In this document: one piece after another, positions 19,424-30,400 of the stretch
Numbering within the stretch: position 1 is the first letter of the stretch
Layout of the letters: every line of letters begins with the position of its first letter
Origin: Eubacteriaceae bacterium
GTDB lineage: Bacteria; Bacillota; Clostridia; Lachnospirales; Lachnospiraceae
Reading direction: 5' to 3'
Length of the DNA: 64,000 nucleotides
Assembly (NCBI GenBank): GCA_910575665.1
Contig: CAJTFB010000001.1
Coordinates: 98,402 to 162,401 of the forward strand
Position numbers and translations under genes: made by a program
The notes under the pieces: generated by a model
Databases searched by the model: none
Seen by the model: only the letters and a program-made list of their open reading frames with translations
What the model was told of the DNA's origin: nothing

Positions 19424-21439
19424 CTACCCCTTGAAATTATCTAAAATGGAGGCTGTATCATTGATATCAATTTTTCCATCGGAAAGCTGATCTAACAAAT
19501 ACATAAGTTCCAAATCCATTTCACTATTCTCTTCCTTATTATTTTCAAAATGTTCAATAAACTGAGCTATAGATGGATACGAAAACAAGTCGGCAACTTG
19601 AATTTCATAACTACAGATTTCCCTCAATTTATTATGCAGTGTCACAATGGTAACTGATGTACCACCAATATCCATAAAGTTGTCATGTATACCTATCGTA
19701 TCTACATCTAGGGAAAGAACCTCTGCCCAGATTTGTACAAACTGTTTTTCTCTTTCATTTCTTGGTTCTACATACGCATTTTTCTTTTTTATTCCCTTCT
19801 CTAATTCCGGAAGTTTTTTTCTATCAATTTTTCCATTTGGTGTCAATGGCATTTCATCTATCTCAATAAAAAACGATGGAATCATATAATCTGGAAGCAT
19901 TTCTCGTAAATATTCCGTCAATTCTTCTAGAATAATACTATTCTTTGAGGCAGTATAGTAACATGCTATACTAGTTACTCCCATAGAATCTAACCTTGGG
20001 ATCACCGCAGTCTCCTTAATTCCATCATAGCTAACTACTGCCCTTTCAACTTCCTTTAATTCTACACGAAAGCCTCTGACTTGAACCTGATCATCTTTTC
20101 TTCCCAGATACAAAAAGTTACCATCATCTGTTAACAGTCCTAAATCTCCTGAACAATAGAGTCTCTGCCCTGTAACTGGATGAGTTACAAACGCTTTCTT
20201 TGTCTCTTGCTCTTTATTTAAGTATCCCGTGGTGATACCAGTTCCTCCAATACAGAGTTCACCTTTTTCACCAATAGAACAAATCTGTCTATTCTCATTT
20301 AACACATATACTTTTGTATTTGCAATTGGTTTTCCCAGGGGGATACTTAACTGTTCTTGTGGCGGAATTGTCTCTATCGGATAATAAGTCGCATAGACTG
20401 CTGATTCTGTCATTCCATATATATTTGCAATTTTCGCCTTAGAAAAAGTCTGGTACCAGTCTCTTGCAAGATTGGTAAGTAATGCTTCTCCCCCATTAAA
20501 AACCCACTTTAATTTGGGAAGTGGCTCCGTAATCTTAGCTATTTTAATATAATCCAAAAATAATCTCATCTGCGCTGGAACAAACTGTGTAATTGTTACT
20601 CGCTTGTCGAATAGTTCCTGATATAGTTTTTCAGGTTCTTTACCAGTTTCATATGCAAATACTGAGATTTTTGCGCCACAGATAAGCGTCCAGAAAAACT
20701 CCCAAACAGAATCCGTAAAACTTGCAGATGTTTTTTGTGCAATCACATCATCTTTCGTCAATTTGAATTCACTCTGTAGCCATAGAAGCGTATTCATTAC
20801 AGCCTTTTGTGGAATCATAACTCCCTTTGGATTTCCTGTAGAACCAGAAGTATAAATGATATAAGCAAGCGAATCCTCCTTTGCCAAGCAAATCTTGGTA
20901 CTTCGATACTCTTTTCGAATTTCGTCTAAAGAGAATAGGTTCCTATCAATTTCTATCTGTCCCGGTTTGTCTAAGCAGACGATTGTTTCTATATAATCAT
21001 CAGCATACTGCAAAAGGAATTCTAAATTATTACTATCTGTTATTACAATTTTACATTTACAGTCAGAAAGCATGTATTGAATACGTTTCATTGGATAATT
21101 AGGGTCAATCGGAACATAAGCTGCTCCTGCTTCCATAATACCAAGTATAGAAGCAATCATTTCAATGTTTCTGTCTGCAAAGACAGCTACCAAGTCATTA
21201 GTTTTAACGTCTTGTCCATTGAGAAACTGAGCAATTTTGAAAGAATCCTTCTTCAAATCATGATAGGTAATCGAGCGTCCGTTATCTTCTATCGCTATAT
21301 TTTCGGGATCTTTCTCAGCCTGAAGAATAAACTGCGCTGGAATGGTCATTTCTTTACCAAAAACAGTTTCCGTCTGATTTATTCGATCAATCAGAGCATG
21401 ATCACTTAAATTATTCTTAGTTATGTCCGTTGTCATCAT
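19424..21439 (-). CDS. NRPS A-T didomain with unusual code
   Basis: 671 aa: adenylation (~25-520, YTSGSTGNPKG, YCSGDLG, NGKIDRKKLP) and thiolation (~545-620, DIGGTSVTIV), with no condensation domain. The code by eye is TDWQFGIVYK, differing by one residue from the C-A-T protein at 10590-13799 (FTDSVWEFF is identical). Both probably activate the same building block, or one gene arose from the other. Having no C domain, it must be served by one encoded elsewhere; the C domain at the end of the upstream PKS-NRPS gene (22661-27448) is the natural partner. AAGGAG lies before ATG-ATG at 21439. Confidence 0.9.
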   Translation of the reverse strand: MMTTDITKNNLSDHALIDRINQTETVFGKEMTIPAQFILQAEKDPENIAIEDNGRSITYHDLKKDSFKIAQFLNGQDVKTNDLVAVFADRNIEMIASILGIMEAGAAYVPIDPNYPMKRIQYMLSDCKCKIVITDSNNLEFLLQYADDYIETIVCLDKPGQIEIDRNLFSLDEIRKEYRSTKICLAKEDSLAYIIYTSGSTGNPKGVMIPQKAVMNTLLWLQSEFKLTKDDVIAQKTSASFTDSVWEFFWTLICGAKISVFAYETGKEPEKLYQELFDKRVTITQFVPAQMRLFLDYIKIAKITEPLPKLKWVFNGGEALLTNLARDWYQTFSKAKIANIYGMTESAVYATYYPIETIPPQEQLSIPLGKPIANTKVYVLNENRQICSIGEKGELCIGGTGITTGYLNKEQETKKAFVTHPVTGQRLYCSGDLGLLTDDGNFLYLGRKDDQVQVRGFRVELKEVERAVVSYDGIKETAVIPRLDSMGVTSIACYYTASKNSIILEELTEYLREMLPDYMIPSFFIEIDEMPLTPNGKIDRKKLPELEKGIKKKNAYVEPRNEREKQFVQIWAEVLSLDVDTIGIHDNFMDIGGTSVTIVTLHNKLREICSYEIQVADLFSYPSIAQFIEHFENNKEENSEMDLELMYLLDQLSDGKIDINDTASILDNFKG

Positions 21440-21479
21440 TACACTCCTTATCCATTTTCTCTATTGCCACATTTCCTTA

Positions 21480-22649
21480 TCAATTATCTTTTATAAAAAA
21501 TGTAACCAGACGGTCAATTGCTTCATTATATCTTCTGTTTGAATAGGATAAACGAAGTGTTGTTGGTAAACCGAAATCTGATCCAGGGACTGTTGCTACC
21601 TTTTTGGATTTCATAATATTTTCTGCTAATTCCAGACTTGATTTAATATTCTTAGCATCCATATAATCTTTACATTCAAGTGTAAAATAGAAACTACCCT
21701 TAGCAGGAATCGCACGTACCAAAGGAACTTTTTTAAATTGTTCTACTGTATAATCCCTTCTATTTTTATAAGTACTGATTAACTCATCAATATCTTCCGG
21801 GTACTTTAATGCTTCTAATGCACCAAACTGTACAACTGGGTCCGCTGTAAGCAATGTATGATGCTGAATAACATTCAATGGTGTAACTAACTCATCGGGA
21901 ACAATGCAATAGCCTACTCGTCTGCTGTACATTCTGTATGCTTTTGAAAATGCGTTTGTTGTAATAAATACGGATTTGGTATTCTTAAGTTCCAGTACGG
22001 AAGTACTCTTTTCATCGAAGCAGGCATTTGCATAGATCTCATCATTGATAACAACAGCTCTTCCATCAATAATTTCATCCATTTTATAAAGTTCTTCTTT
22101 GGTTAAAATATTTCCAAGAGGGTTTCCTGGAGAGTTGATAACAACAATCTTCGTCTTATGCGTAAAGTTTGCTTTGAAAGACTCTATATCTAATTCCAAC
22201 GTATCTACATTTATATCATAATATTTAACTTTTGCACCTACCAAGTCCGCACAGAAATGATATAAAGAATAATATGGATGTGGAAGGAGAACTTCGTCGC
22301 CTTCTTTTGCAAACAGATAGAATAAGTTTCTGAATAGCGCACTTGTACCTATATTAATAATAATGTTATCTGGTTTAATATCCAGATTGTAGTTTTTCTT
22401 GTATTCATCAGCGATTGCAACTTTTAATTCTGGTAATCCAGCCGGGAATACAAGCGAGTACTTATCATAATCATCCAATGCATCTTTCATTGCATTAATA
22501 ATTTCAGGTCGAATTGGTAATTCTGATTTACCTAATGTCAAACGAATTACATCATTTGAATCATCCTTTTCATACTCATATGCCATCTGATCCATTACAA
22601 ACATAAGAAATCTGCTGTCGTAAAAATTAATTTTGCTTCTAATCTCCAT
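21480..22649 (-). CDS. PLP-dependent aminotransferase, class I/II
   Basis: 389 aa, fold type I aminotransferase of the aspartate aminotransferase family. Visible are the NSPGNPLG substrate/PLP segment, NDEIYANACFDE with the Asp that contacts the PLP ring nitrogen, the PLP-binding lysine in NAFSKAYRMYSRRVGY, and the C-terminal RLSYSNRR with the carboxylate-binding Arg. It may supply an amino acid for the odd A domains or install an amine on a carbonyl intermediate. The substrate cannot be read from sequence. It lies between the A-T and KS-T-C-C* genes with short gaps, so pathway membership is likely. AGGAGG precedes the ATG at 22649. Confidence 0.9.
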   Translation of the reverse strand: MEIRSKINFYDSRFLMFVMDQMAYEYEKDDSNDVIRLTLGKSELPIRPEIINAMKDALDDYDKYSLVFPAGLPELKVAIADEYKKNYNLDIKPDNIIINIGTSALFRNLFYLFAKEGDEVLLPHPYYSLYHFCADLVGAKVKYYDINVDTLELDIESFKANFTHKTKIVVINSPGNPLGNILTKEELYKMDEIIDGRAVVINDEIYANACFDEKSTSVLELKNTKSVFITTNAFSKAYRMYSRRVGYCIVPDELVTPLNVIQHHTLLTADPVVQFGALEALKYPEDIDELISTYKNRRDYTVEQFKKVPLVRAIPAKGSFYFTLECKDYMDAKNIKSSLELAENIMKSKKVATVPGSDFGLPTTLRLSYSNRRYNEAIDRLVTFFIKDN

Positions 22650-22660
22650 TATTTTTCCTC

Positions 22661-25600
22661 CTAAAGTTCGATATTATTTATAATTTCATTTAAAACAAGC
22701 TTATATTTATCTGAAATCATGCTAGCAAACGAATTATCATCGCTGGCACTATTCCAAATCAAATGAATTTTATATGCCCCTTTGGCTTTCATAATTGATA
22801 ACTGTAATAAATATTCTGTGGAATATCGACCTATCATTTCCTCAATCAAGTCATCAGGAACATAGTCATAACTAGTGTCATCAGAGAATAGGAATGGACT
22901 TATTGGCACATCTATTCCTGATTTGTCACTATCTGTGACTGCTTTCATAAATAGATAGTTTGCATTCTCTAATGTTTGCTGACAACACTCTTTCACATAT
23001 ACTATTAATTTTTCAAATTGTACCACGCTGTTTGTATCTAGACAAACAGTAATTGGAGTTCCTATTACATAAGGAATCTTTGTTTTGTTAATATTCCTTC
23101 CAAAATAACCATCCATTTCAATGGATACCTGTGGATTCTTTGTCAGTTGTCTAACTACCAGTGCATAAGCTGCTAAAAACAGATGTGCAGCTTTACAATT
23201 TAGTTTTTCTGTAAATAAAAACAATTTCTGGCTGTCTTCTTCCGACATTACATAACAATATTGAAAACGGTCATTTCCTATCGTCTGTTTCTTCTGTTCT
23301 CTGTTATAGTAGAAATCCGTTTGTAGTTCCTTTTTCTGTTCCCAGAAATATTTTTCAGTCTCTAAATATCCTAATTCTGCTGCTTCCTTCATCCACTCTA
23401 TATAGTCCAGTCCTGAGATTTGTTCTTTCTTTCGAAGCTTAGGATTTGATTGTGTATTCATATCTCTTGCTATACAAAACAAATCATTTATAAACTGCTT
23501 TGGAGAATACAAGTTCAGCAATATTTTATGAAACGAAAAAATCAGATAACTACTTCCATCTTTCTTATAGAAAAATTCTGCTTTCCATAATAATTCCTGA
23601 TCCTTTATGTAATTTTGTTTTCCTGCTTCTATCATCTTCTTTTTCACGAATTCAGTTTCATTTAAATCATCCTTTCGTTCTTCTATAATTAATGGTAATT
23701 CTGGTTCATTTCGAATTCTGAAAACTTGATTTTCCTTTGTAACTTCAAATGTGGTTCTCAAATTCTGATTTATTCTAACCATCTGTTCCAATACTTCCCT
23801 TACATTCACCTCCCCACTCCAACGCAGGTAAAACACATAGTTGCCAACACACGATCTACCAGCCTTCAAATCATTCATACCGTCTGTTACAACATATGAT
23901 CTTCTCTTTTTACCTGCCTGCAATTCGGGCAACCGAAAACCATTCTCAGCAAACTTTCTCTTTCTCGACAGCCACATGCTCTCTTCTTCTGTAAAAAGAA
24001 TATACTGGTGGATTTTTAAATTCGTTTCACTCAGTACTTGAATGATTGCTTTTTTAAAATGCCGCGCAAATAACGCAATTGTTTCTTTTTTGAAAATCCG
24101 CTTATAATACTCTATTGAAAAATGGAACGTCCCATCTTCTCGCATATAAACATCTGTTTTCAAATCTAATGTAGTGCTTCCTTTGTTATAATCAAGCATT
24201 TTTAACTGTATTGGCCCTAAATCAATCTCTACTTTCTGCTTCCCCTGATTATGAAGTATTATCATGGTATCAAATAGTGGATTTCTTGATAAGTCCTTAT
24301 TCACATTCAGTTTTTCTACGATCATTTCAAATGGATAATCTTGATTATCAAATGCTTGTATTGTCGTCTCTTTTACCTGTTCTAATAGCTCTTCAAAAAC
24401 TAAATCACGATTTATATTCATCTTCAAGGGCAAATAATTAGTAAATAAGCCAATCGTTTTATCCGCCTTTGCAAAATGCCTTGATGAAATCAGCGAACCT
24501 ACAATAAATTCCTTCTGATCTGTATATAAATGTAACAGCATCGTATAAATCGTTAGTAACACGATATATACCGTGGTACCTTTTGAGTTTGCTAATTTCT
24601 TTAACTGCCGAACATATCTCTGTTCTAAAAAAAAGTCTAAGTTTTCACCTTCAAAGCTCATAATCTTTGGTCTTGGGTAGTCATATGGCAAATTTAATAC
24701 ATTAGTATGTACTTTTTCTGTTTGAAGCTGATGAATCCAAAAAGCTTCCTGCTTTTTTATTTCCTCTCCTTTGAGGAAATCATATTGCCAGCAGGCGAAA
24801 TCTTTGTATTGTATTGCTAATTCCGGCAGTTCCTTGTTAAGATATAGATCTCCTAATTCACGAATTAAAATCTCCATAGACTTGCCATCAGAAATAATAT
24901 GATGCATATCCATCATCAGAAGATGTTTTCCTTCCTCATTAATTTCATAGTATCCTACCCTGAGTAATGGAGCCTTGCTTAAGTCAAATGGTCTGATAAA
25001 CTGCTTTATCAACTTGGGAATATCCTCTTTGTCTACCATTCCGTATGTAACTTTAAATGTAGACGAATCCTCCACCTGCTGTTTGATTTCATTATCTATG
25101 ATATGAAACTTTGTTCGGAACACCTCATGGCGATTTACAATCTTCTGTAAAATACCTTCTATCCTTTCAACTGCAATATCCCCTGTAACTTCACATATGC
25201 AAGGCATATTATAACAAACACTGCCTGGTGAAATCTGGTTTAATATATACTGTCTCTTTTGTCCACTTGAAACTGGATAGTATAACTGTCCGAAAGCCTT
25301 CTTTAACTCTTTTGAACATATGACATTGGCATGTTTTGATTTAATTAATTGACACATTTTCTTCAACGTCGCATTCAAAAATATCTCTTGAAAAAGAATA
25401 CTTACCTGAAACTTCTCATAAATAAGTGCAATTAGGTCATTGGCTAAAAGAGAATCCCCTCCCAGGTCGAAAAAGTTCTGTTCTTCTTTTATATCCTGAA
25501 TTCCAAGAAGTTTTTCCCATATTGCCTGTAAACTATGCTCTATGCTATCTTCTTTAAGACTAATATTCTCATCTTCTTTATCAACCCAATATGATTTACG

Positions 25601-27448
25601 ATTCCATGCATAAGTCGGTAAAGAAACTTTTCTACAAGTCACTGGATAGAATAATTTCCAGTCTACTTTTTCAAATCTCACATACTTTTTTGCAGCCTGT
25701 ATTGTTTCTTCTTTATATCCTGTTACTAATTTATTATGGCTTTTTTGTATTTTCACATCACTGCTTAAGTAAATACCTTTCAAAGAACATGTTTCCTTTT
25801 CTTCCAAATGTAAACTTAACGATTTTAACTGACTAAGCAGTTTTTCTTTTTTTCTACAAGGGATTGCACAACGTACCTTCTGATGTTCCCTTCCCGTATT
25901 CAGCACATAACATATTTCTTCTAAGGTATATTTTTCATTTTCTTCCAAAAAGGAAATATATTTCTGTAATAACGCGTAAAATGATAAATTATCCCTTGCT
26001 GATATGGTAAAAACCCATTCTTTAGTCGAATTTTGAATTCTATGTGGCTCATCCGGGTATTCTTCCAGTACAATATGACAGTTTGTTCCACTGAATCCAA
26101 AAGAACTTATGCCTGCATACCTTAGTTTACCATCTTCCTGCTTCCACTTTCGAAGCTTCGTATTCACATAAACAGGTGAATTTTCAAGGTTCATTAGGGC
26201 ATTAGCCCGTCGGAAATGTAGTGACGCCGGCAGTTCCTTGTGCTGTAGTGCTAAGATTACTTTAATTAGGCCTGCAATACCTGCCGCGGAGTCTAAATGC
26301 CCCATATTGCTTTTCACCGAACCGATTGCACAGAACTGTTTTCGTTTGGTAAACTTCTGAAAAGCATCTGTCAATCCTTTCACTTCAATAGGATCACCAA
26401 TTTGGGTGCCTGTACCATGTGCTTCAATATAGGTTATCCGCTGGGGGGGAATTCCAGCATTCTTCCAAGCTTGGGTCAAGACATTTTTTTGTGCTAACGC
26501 ATTCGGTGAGGCTATACCGTTCGACTTCCCATCCTGGTTGATTGCCCGTCCTTTAATAACGGCATAAATATTATCTTTATCTTTCTTTGCTTCTTCAAGT
26601 GACTTAATAATGACTGCGCCACAGCCTTCCCCCCATCCAGTACCATCTGCATCAATATCAAAACTTCTGGATACTCCATTGGGTGACGAAATTCCGATAC
26701 CTCCTAATTCTTCCATTCCCGGCATCGGTTTAATTGCAACGCCTCCAACCAAAGCCATCTTACATTCATTTGCCAGTAGGCTATTACACGCCATATCTAA
26801 TGCAACTAACGACGATGAACATGCCGTCGCCACACTAATTGCTGGTCCCGATAAATTTAAAAAATAAGATAATCTGCTTGCGATAATTGGAGGAAAGTTA
26901 CCAACAAAGGAGGCCGTTCTATTCTCATCAACTAATTCTTCATATCTTGGCTCACTATATCCAACAAATATTCCAAGGCTTGAATTTCTTACCTTCTTTC
27001 CAGCATAGCCCGCATCTTCAAGCGCCTCATATCCAACTTCCATAAATAATCTTTGCTGTGGATCCATACATACCGCTTCACCTGGAAGAATTTGAAAAAA
27101 ATCGGCATCAAATTTATCAATATCTTCTAAATACCCTGCTGGAATCACTTTTTCTCGATTAATTCCATTTGAAAATGGCAAAACCAACTCATATCTTGAC
27201 TTTGGAAATAAGCTTACAAGATCATTTCCATCCCTTAAATGACTCCAAAATTCGTCTTTTGTTCTAGATTGTGGAAAACGACAAGCCATTCCGATAATCG
27301 CAATTTCCTTTTTATTATCATTTGTTTCAACAATTTGCTTAGAATGCTGAAATTTTTTGATCAGCAGATAGGCAACATCCTCAGATATCCTATTATTCGC
27401 CACAAATTCCATAATGACTTTGACAAATTCATCCATTACTATCTTCAT
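22661..27448 (-). CDS. Hybrid PKS-NRPS KS-ACP-C-C* (last C degenerate)
   Basis: 1595 aa: a helical N-terminus, ketosynthase (~50-470; ATACSSS, EAHGTGTQ, KSNMGH), an ACP (~640-715, DLGGDSLLAN), a condensation domain (~725-1160, MHHIISDGKS) and a second C-like domain (~1190-1595) whose HHxxxDG motif has decayed to FSFHKILLNLYS. There is no AT and no reductive domain, so the ketide would stay unreduced. The intact C domain can pass the chain to the A-T protein encoded next but one (19424-21439); the decayed one may act in docking or in another reaction. The start overlaps the end of the upstream gene by 20 bp, suggesting translational coupling. An inner ATG 12 nt further in is also possible. Confidence 0.9.
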   Translation of the reverse strand: MKIVMDEFVKVIMEFVANNRISEDVAYLLIKKFQHSKQIVETNDNKKEIAIIGMACRFPQSRTKDEFWSHLRDGNDLVSLFPKSRYELVLPFSNGINREKVIPAGYLEDIDKFDADFFQILPGEAVCMDPQQRLFMEVGYEALEDAGYAGKKVRNSSLGIFVGYSEPRYEELVDENRTASFVGNFPPIIASRLSYFLNLSGPAISVATACSSSLVALDMACNSLLANECKMALVGGVAIKPMPGMEELGGIGISSPNGVSRSFDIDADGTGWGEGCGAVIIKSLEEAKKDKDNIYAVIKGRAINQDGKSNGIASPNALAQKNVLTQAWKNAGIPPQRITYIEAHGTGTQIGDPIEVKGLTDAFQKFTKRKQFCAIGSVKSNMGHLDSAAGIAGLIKVILALQHKELPASLHFRRANALMNLENSPVYVNTKLRKWKQEDGKLRYAGISSFGFSGTNCHIVLEEYPDEPHRIQNSTKEWVFTISARDNLSFYALLQKYISFLEENEKYTLEEICYVLNTGREHQKVRCAIPCRKKEKLLSQLKSLSLHLEEKETCSLKGIYLSSDVKIQKSHNKLVTGYKEETIQAAKKYVRFEKVDWKLFYPVTCRKVSLPTYAWNRKSYWVDKEDENISLKEDSIEHSLQAIWEKLLGIQDIKEEQNFFDLGGDSLLANDLIALIYEKFQVSILFQEIFLNATLKKMCQLIKSKHANVICSKELKKAFGQLYYPVSSGQKRQYILNQISPGSVCYNMPCICEVTGDIAVERIEGILQKIVNRHEVFRTKFHIIDNEIKQQVEDSSTFKVTYGMVDKEDIPKLIKQFIRPFDLSKAPLLRVGYYEINEEGKHLLMMDMHHIISDGKSMEILIRELGDLYLNKELPELAIQYKDFACWQYDFLKGEEIKKQEAFWIHQLQTEKVHTNVLNLPYDYPRPKIMSFEGENLDFFLEQRYVRQLKKLANSKGTTVYIVLLTIYTMLLHLYTDQKEFIVGSLISSRHFAKADKTIGLFTNYLPLKMNINRDLVFEELLEQVKETTIQAFDNQDYPFEMIVEKLNVNKDLSRNPLFDTMIILHNQGKQKVEIDLGPIQLKMLDYNKGSTTLDLKTDVYMREDGTFHFSIEYYKRIFKKETIALFARHFKKAIIQVLSETNLKIHQYILFTEEESMWLSRKRKFAENGFRLPELQAGKKRRSYVVTDGMNDLKAGRSCVGNYVFYLRWSGEVNVREVLEQMVRINQNLRTTFEVTKENQVFRIRNEPELPLIIEERKDDLNETEFVKKKMIEAGKQNYIKDQELLWKAEFFYKKDGSSYLIFSFHKILLNLYSPKQFINDLFCIARDMNTQSNPKLRKKEQISGLDYIEWMKEAAELGYLETEKYFWEQKKELQTDFYYNREQKKQTIGNDRFQYCYVMSEEDSQKLFLFTEKLNCKAAHLFLAAYALVVRQLTKNPQVSIEMDGYFGRNINKTKIPYVIGTPITVCLDTNSVVQFEKLIVYVKECCQQTLENANYLFMKAVTDSDKSGIDVPISPFLFSDDTSYDYVPDDLIEEMIGRYSTEYLLQLSIMKAKGAYKIHLIWNSASDDNSFASMISDKYKLVLNEIINNIEL

Positions 27449-30400
27449 ATCCTTTCACTGCATCCTCAACTGTAATTTCCTGCCCTTTTACCTTGCGAAG
27501 TAATTCCATTAGTCCTTTGTCTTCGTCGTTTATTTCTTCTGGCAATGGCTTCTCGTTCTCTTCTTCTTGCCGATTTCTATCTTCAATAAAATCCGCCAAA
27601 TCTGCTATTGTGCAGTACGAGAACAAATCAGCGACCTCTATCTCATTGTCAATCTGTTCCTTTACCAGTTTTAATAATTTTAATATTAATATGGAATCCC
27701 CACCGATATCAAAAAAATTATCATAAATATTGATTTCCTCGTATCCTAATACAAGCCCCCATATATTTGCTATTTTCTTTTCTAACCAACTGTAATTGCC
27801 TGCTTCATTACCTTTTAGCTTGACCTCAAATAAGGTTAATTTTTCTGATGAAGGTAAGGTATCCTCTTTCTTGCTGTCTGTAAATAAATCATTTGATAGC
27901 TGGATCTTAAGCAATGGTTTCCATTCCTTTAATATCTTCTTATCAAATTCTCCGATAATAATCTGATTCATTTTCAATGGAAGAATATCCACTAAGCAAG
28001 CTATAGCTTCCGATGGTTCCATATATCCTATACAATCAGGTCCTGTAAGCCCCTTCCAAGCATACCAGTTGACAGCAAGTGTCTTTCTTCCCCTCGCATT
28101 CCTCTGTATACTGTAAGCATCCATAAAACAATTCGCAGCTGTGTAATCGCAACCGGAAGCACCACCCCAGAACGAAGCCAAGGAAGAATATAAAACAAGG
28201 AAATCAAGGGGTAGCGATTCCAAAATGGAATCCAGTACAAGGCTTCCTTGGATTTTGGGACTTAGTACCTGTGTAAACCGTTCCTCACTTTGTTCATTTA
28301 GTCTTTGACTGATACTTCCCTTAGCTGCTGCGCAATGAAATACTCCATTAATAGTAGTAAAGTTTTCTTGGATTTCAGTAAAAATTTTTTGCATGCTATT
28401 GTAATCTGTAATATCTCCACTGTAATAATATACACTTGATCCACTGGATTCAATTTCTATAAAACTTCTAATTGCACGTATATAGGAGTCTTCACCATTA
28501 TTTTTTTCTAGATAGGTTAACCAGTTTTCCTTTGGTTCTAGATTATAACGGTTAATTATAATCAGTGTAACATTCCATTGTATACCTAGATATTTACATA
28601 ATTCGATTCCAAGCCCTCCTGCACCACCAATGATCACATATACACCACGTTCCTGAATAGAAATATCCTGTCTTTCATAGGTTTCTTTAGAAAAACGTTT
28701 CATCTCCTGAATATAACGCTTTTCGCGGTACACTACCACTACATCTCGCTGGTTATAAAACAATTCATCCAAAACATAATTGACATTATGTTCTTCAAAA
28801 GCTTCACTTGGTATCTCGACCCCAAAACATCGGCACTTTGGATATTCCTGTGAAATAACCTTTAACATTCCCATTAATGCCGACTTATCTGGTGATATCT
28901 TATCTTCTTCCCCTACAACCTGTGCATAATTCGTTACAATTCCCAATGTAAGTAATGTCTGACTCTTTTGTTCCAATGCCTTTATAAGGAAGAATATACT
29001 ATAAACACCTTGTTTCAGATATGTACTTACATTTTGATATTCCACTTCATATGGCTTATGGGTAAGGGTCCATGTATGAAGGATATGTTCACAACAAATT
29101 CCATCTTCCTCCAAAGCATCGAGTAATCGTTCATAATCCTCACTGTTTCCTGCATTTATAACATAAACATCTACGGCCAGCTTTTTGAACACTTCTCCCA
29201 TGAAAACTCTAATTACACAAATCTCTAATTTTTTAAGCTCGGCGATTAACTGTTCACTATAAAACGAAGATTCTTGAAATAAAATAACTGTATTAATATT
29301 TTCTCGAACCTTCATATCCATCTCTTTTCGCACCCAGCCAATATCATAGAGTAAATCATTCTTCACATGAGCAGATATCCCTTTTTCTTGTTCTATTAAT
29401 GTATGAACATCTTTTTGTTTGCTGCCCCAAAATCTTTTATTCTGAAAAGGATATAGTGGTAAAGAAACTCTTCTAACTTTTCGGTTCCTATAAAGCTGGT
29501 TCCAGTTGATTAACGCTCCATTACAATAAGCCAAAGCAAGATCTTGTTCCCCTATGGTTTCAATGGAAACAACATTCTTATCTTGTACCTCCCTACCCGT
29601 ATAGATTCCGTCAGATTCTAATGTATCAGTAAGCATCCTGGTATCGTTTAATAGGCAAATCTTTAGCTTTTCCGCCAACTGTTCTTTCGAATCTGTATAA
29701 ATTGCAATGCGATAAGGATCCTGACTTCTGCTTTTATTAACGGTATAACAAATATTTTGAAGAGGTACCTCTGTACTATGAACAAAAGAGATAAACTGGA
29801 GGATATATTCCTTTAGCGCCTGTTCCGTCTTTGCAGACAGCGTAAAAAGTTCTCTCGTCTTTTCTTCATGCATTTCTTCTTCTATATATTCCTCCAATAT
29901 GATATGGCAATTCGTTCCACTCAATCCAAATCCACTGATGCCTGCTCTTCTTATCCCATGAACGGGTTTCCATTCAGTTAGTTCTCTAATTAAATACACC
30001 GGAGACTTTTCCATGCAAATTTCAGGATTAGGACGTCTGAAATTCAGACTTTTTGGTAACCTTTTATAATAGAGTGCTAATGCTGTTTTAACAAATCCTG
30101 CAATCCCCGCTGCCGCATCTAGATGTCCTATATTTGTTTTTACAGATCCAATACCACAAAACTGTTTTTTATCCGTGTAAAGTCTAAATGCTTCTGTAAT
30201 TCCTTCTAATTCAATCGCATCACCAAGCTTTGTTCCAGTACCATGCGCCTCTATATAGGAAATACTTTCTGGATCAACTCCACTGCTTTTCCATGCCTGT
30301 TCGATAACCCTCGACTGGGACTGAGCACTTGGTGCTGTAATACCATTAGTTCTTCCATCATTGCCCACAGCGCTCCCTTTTATTACCGCATAAATATGAT

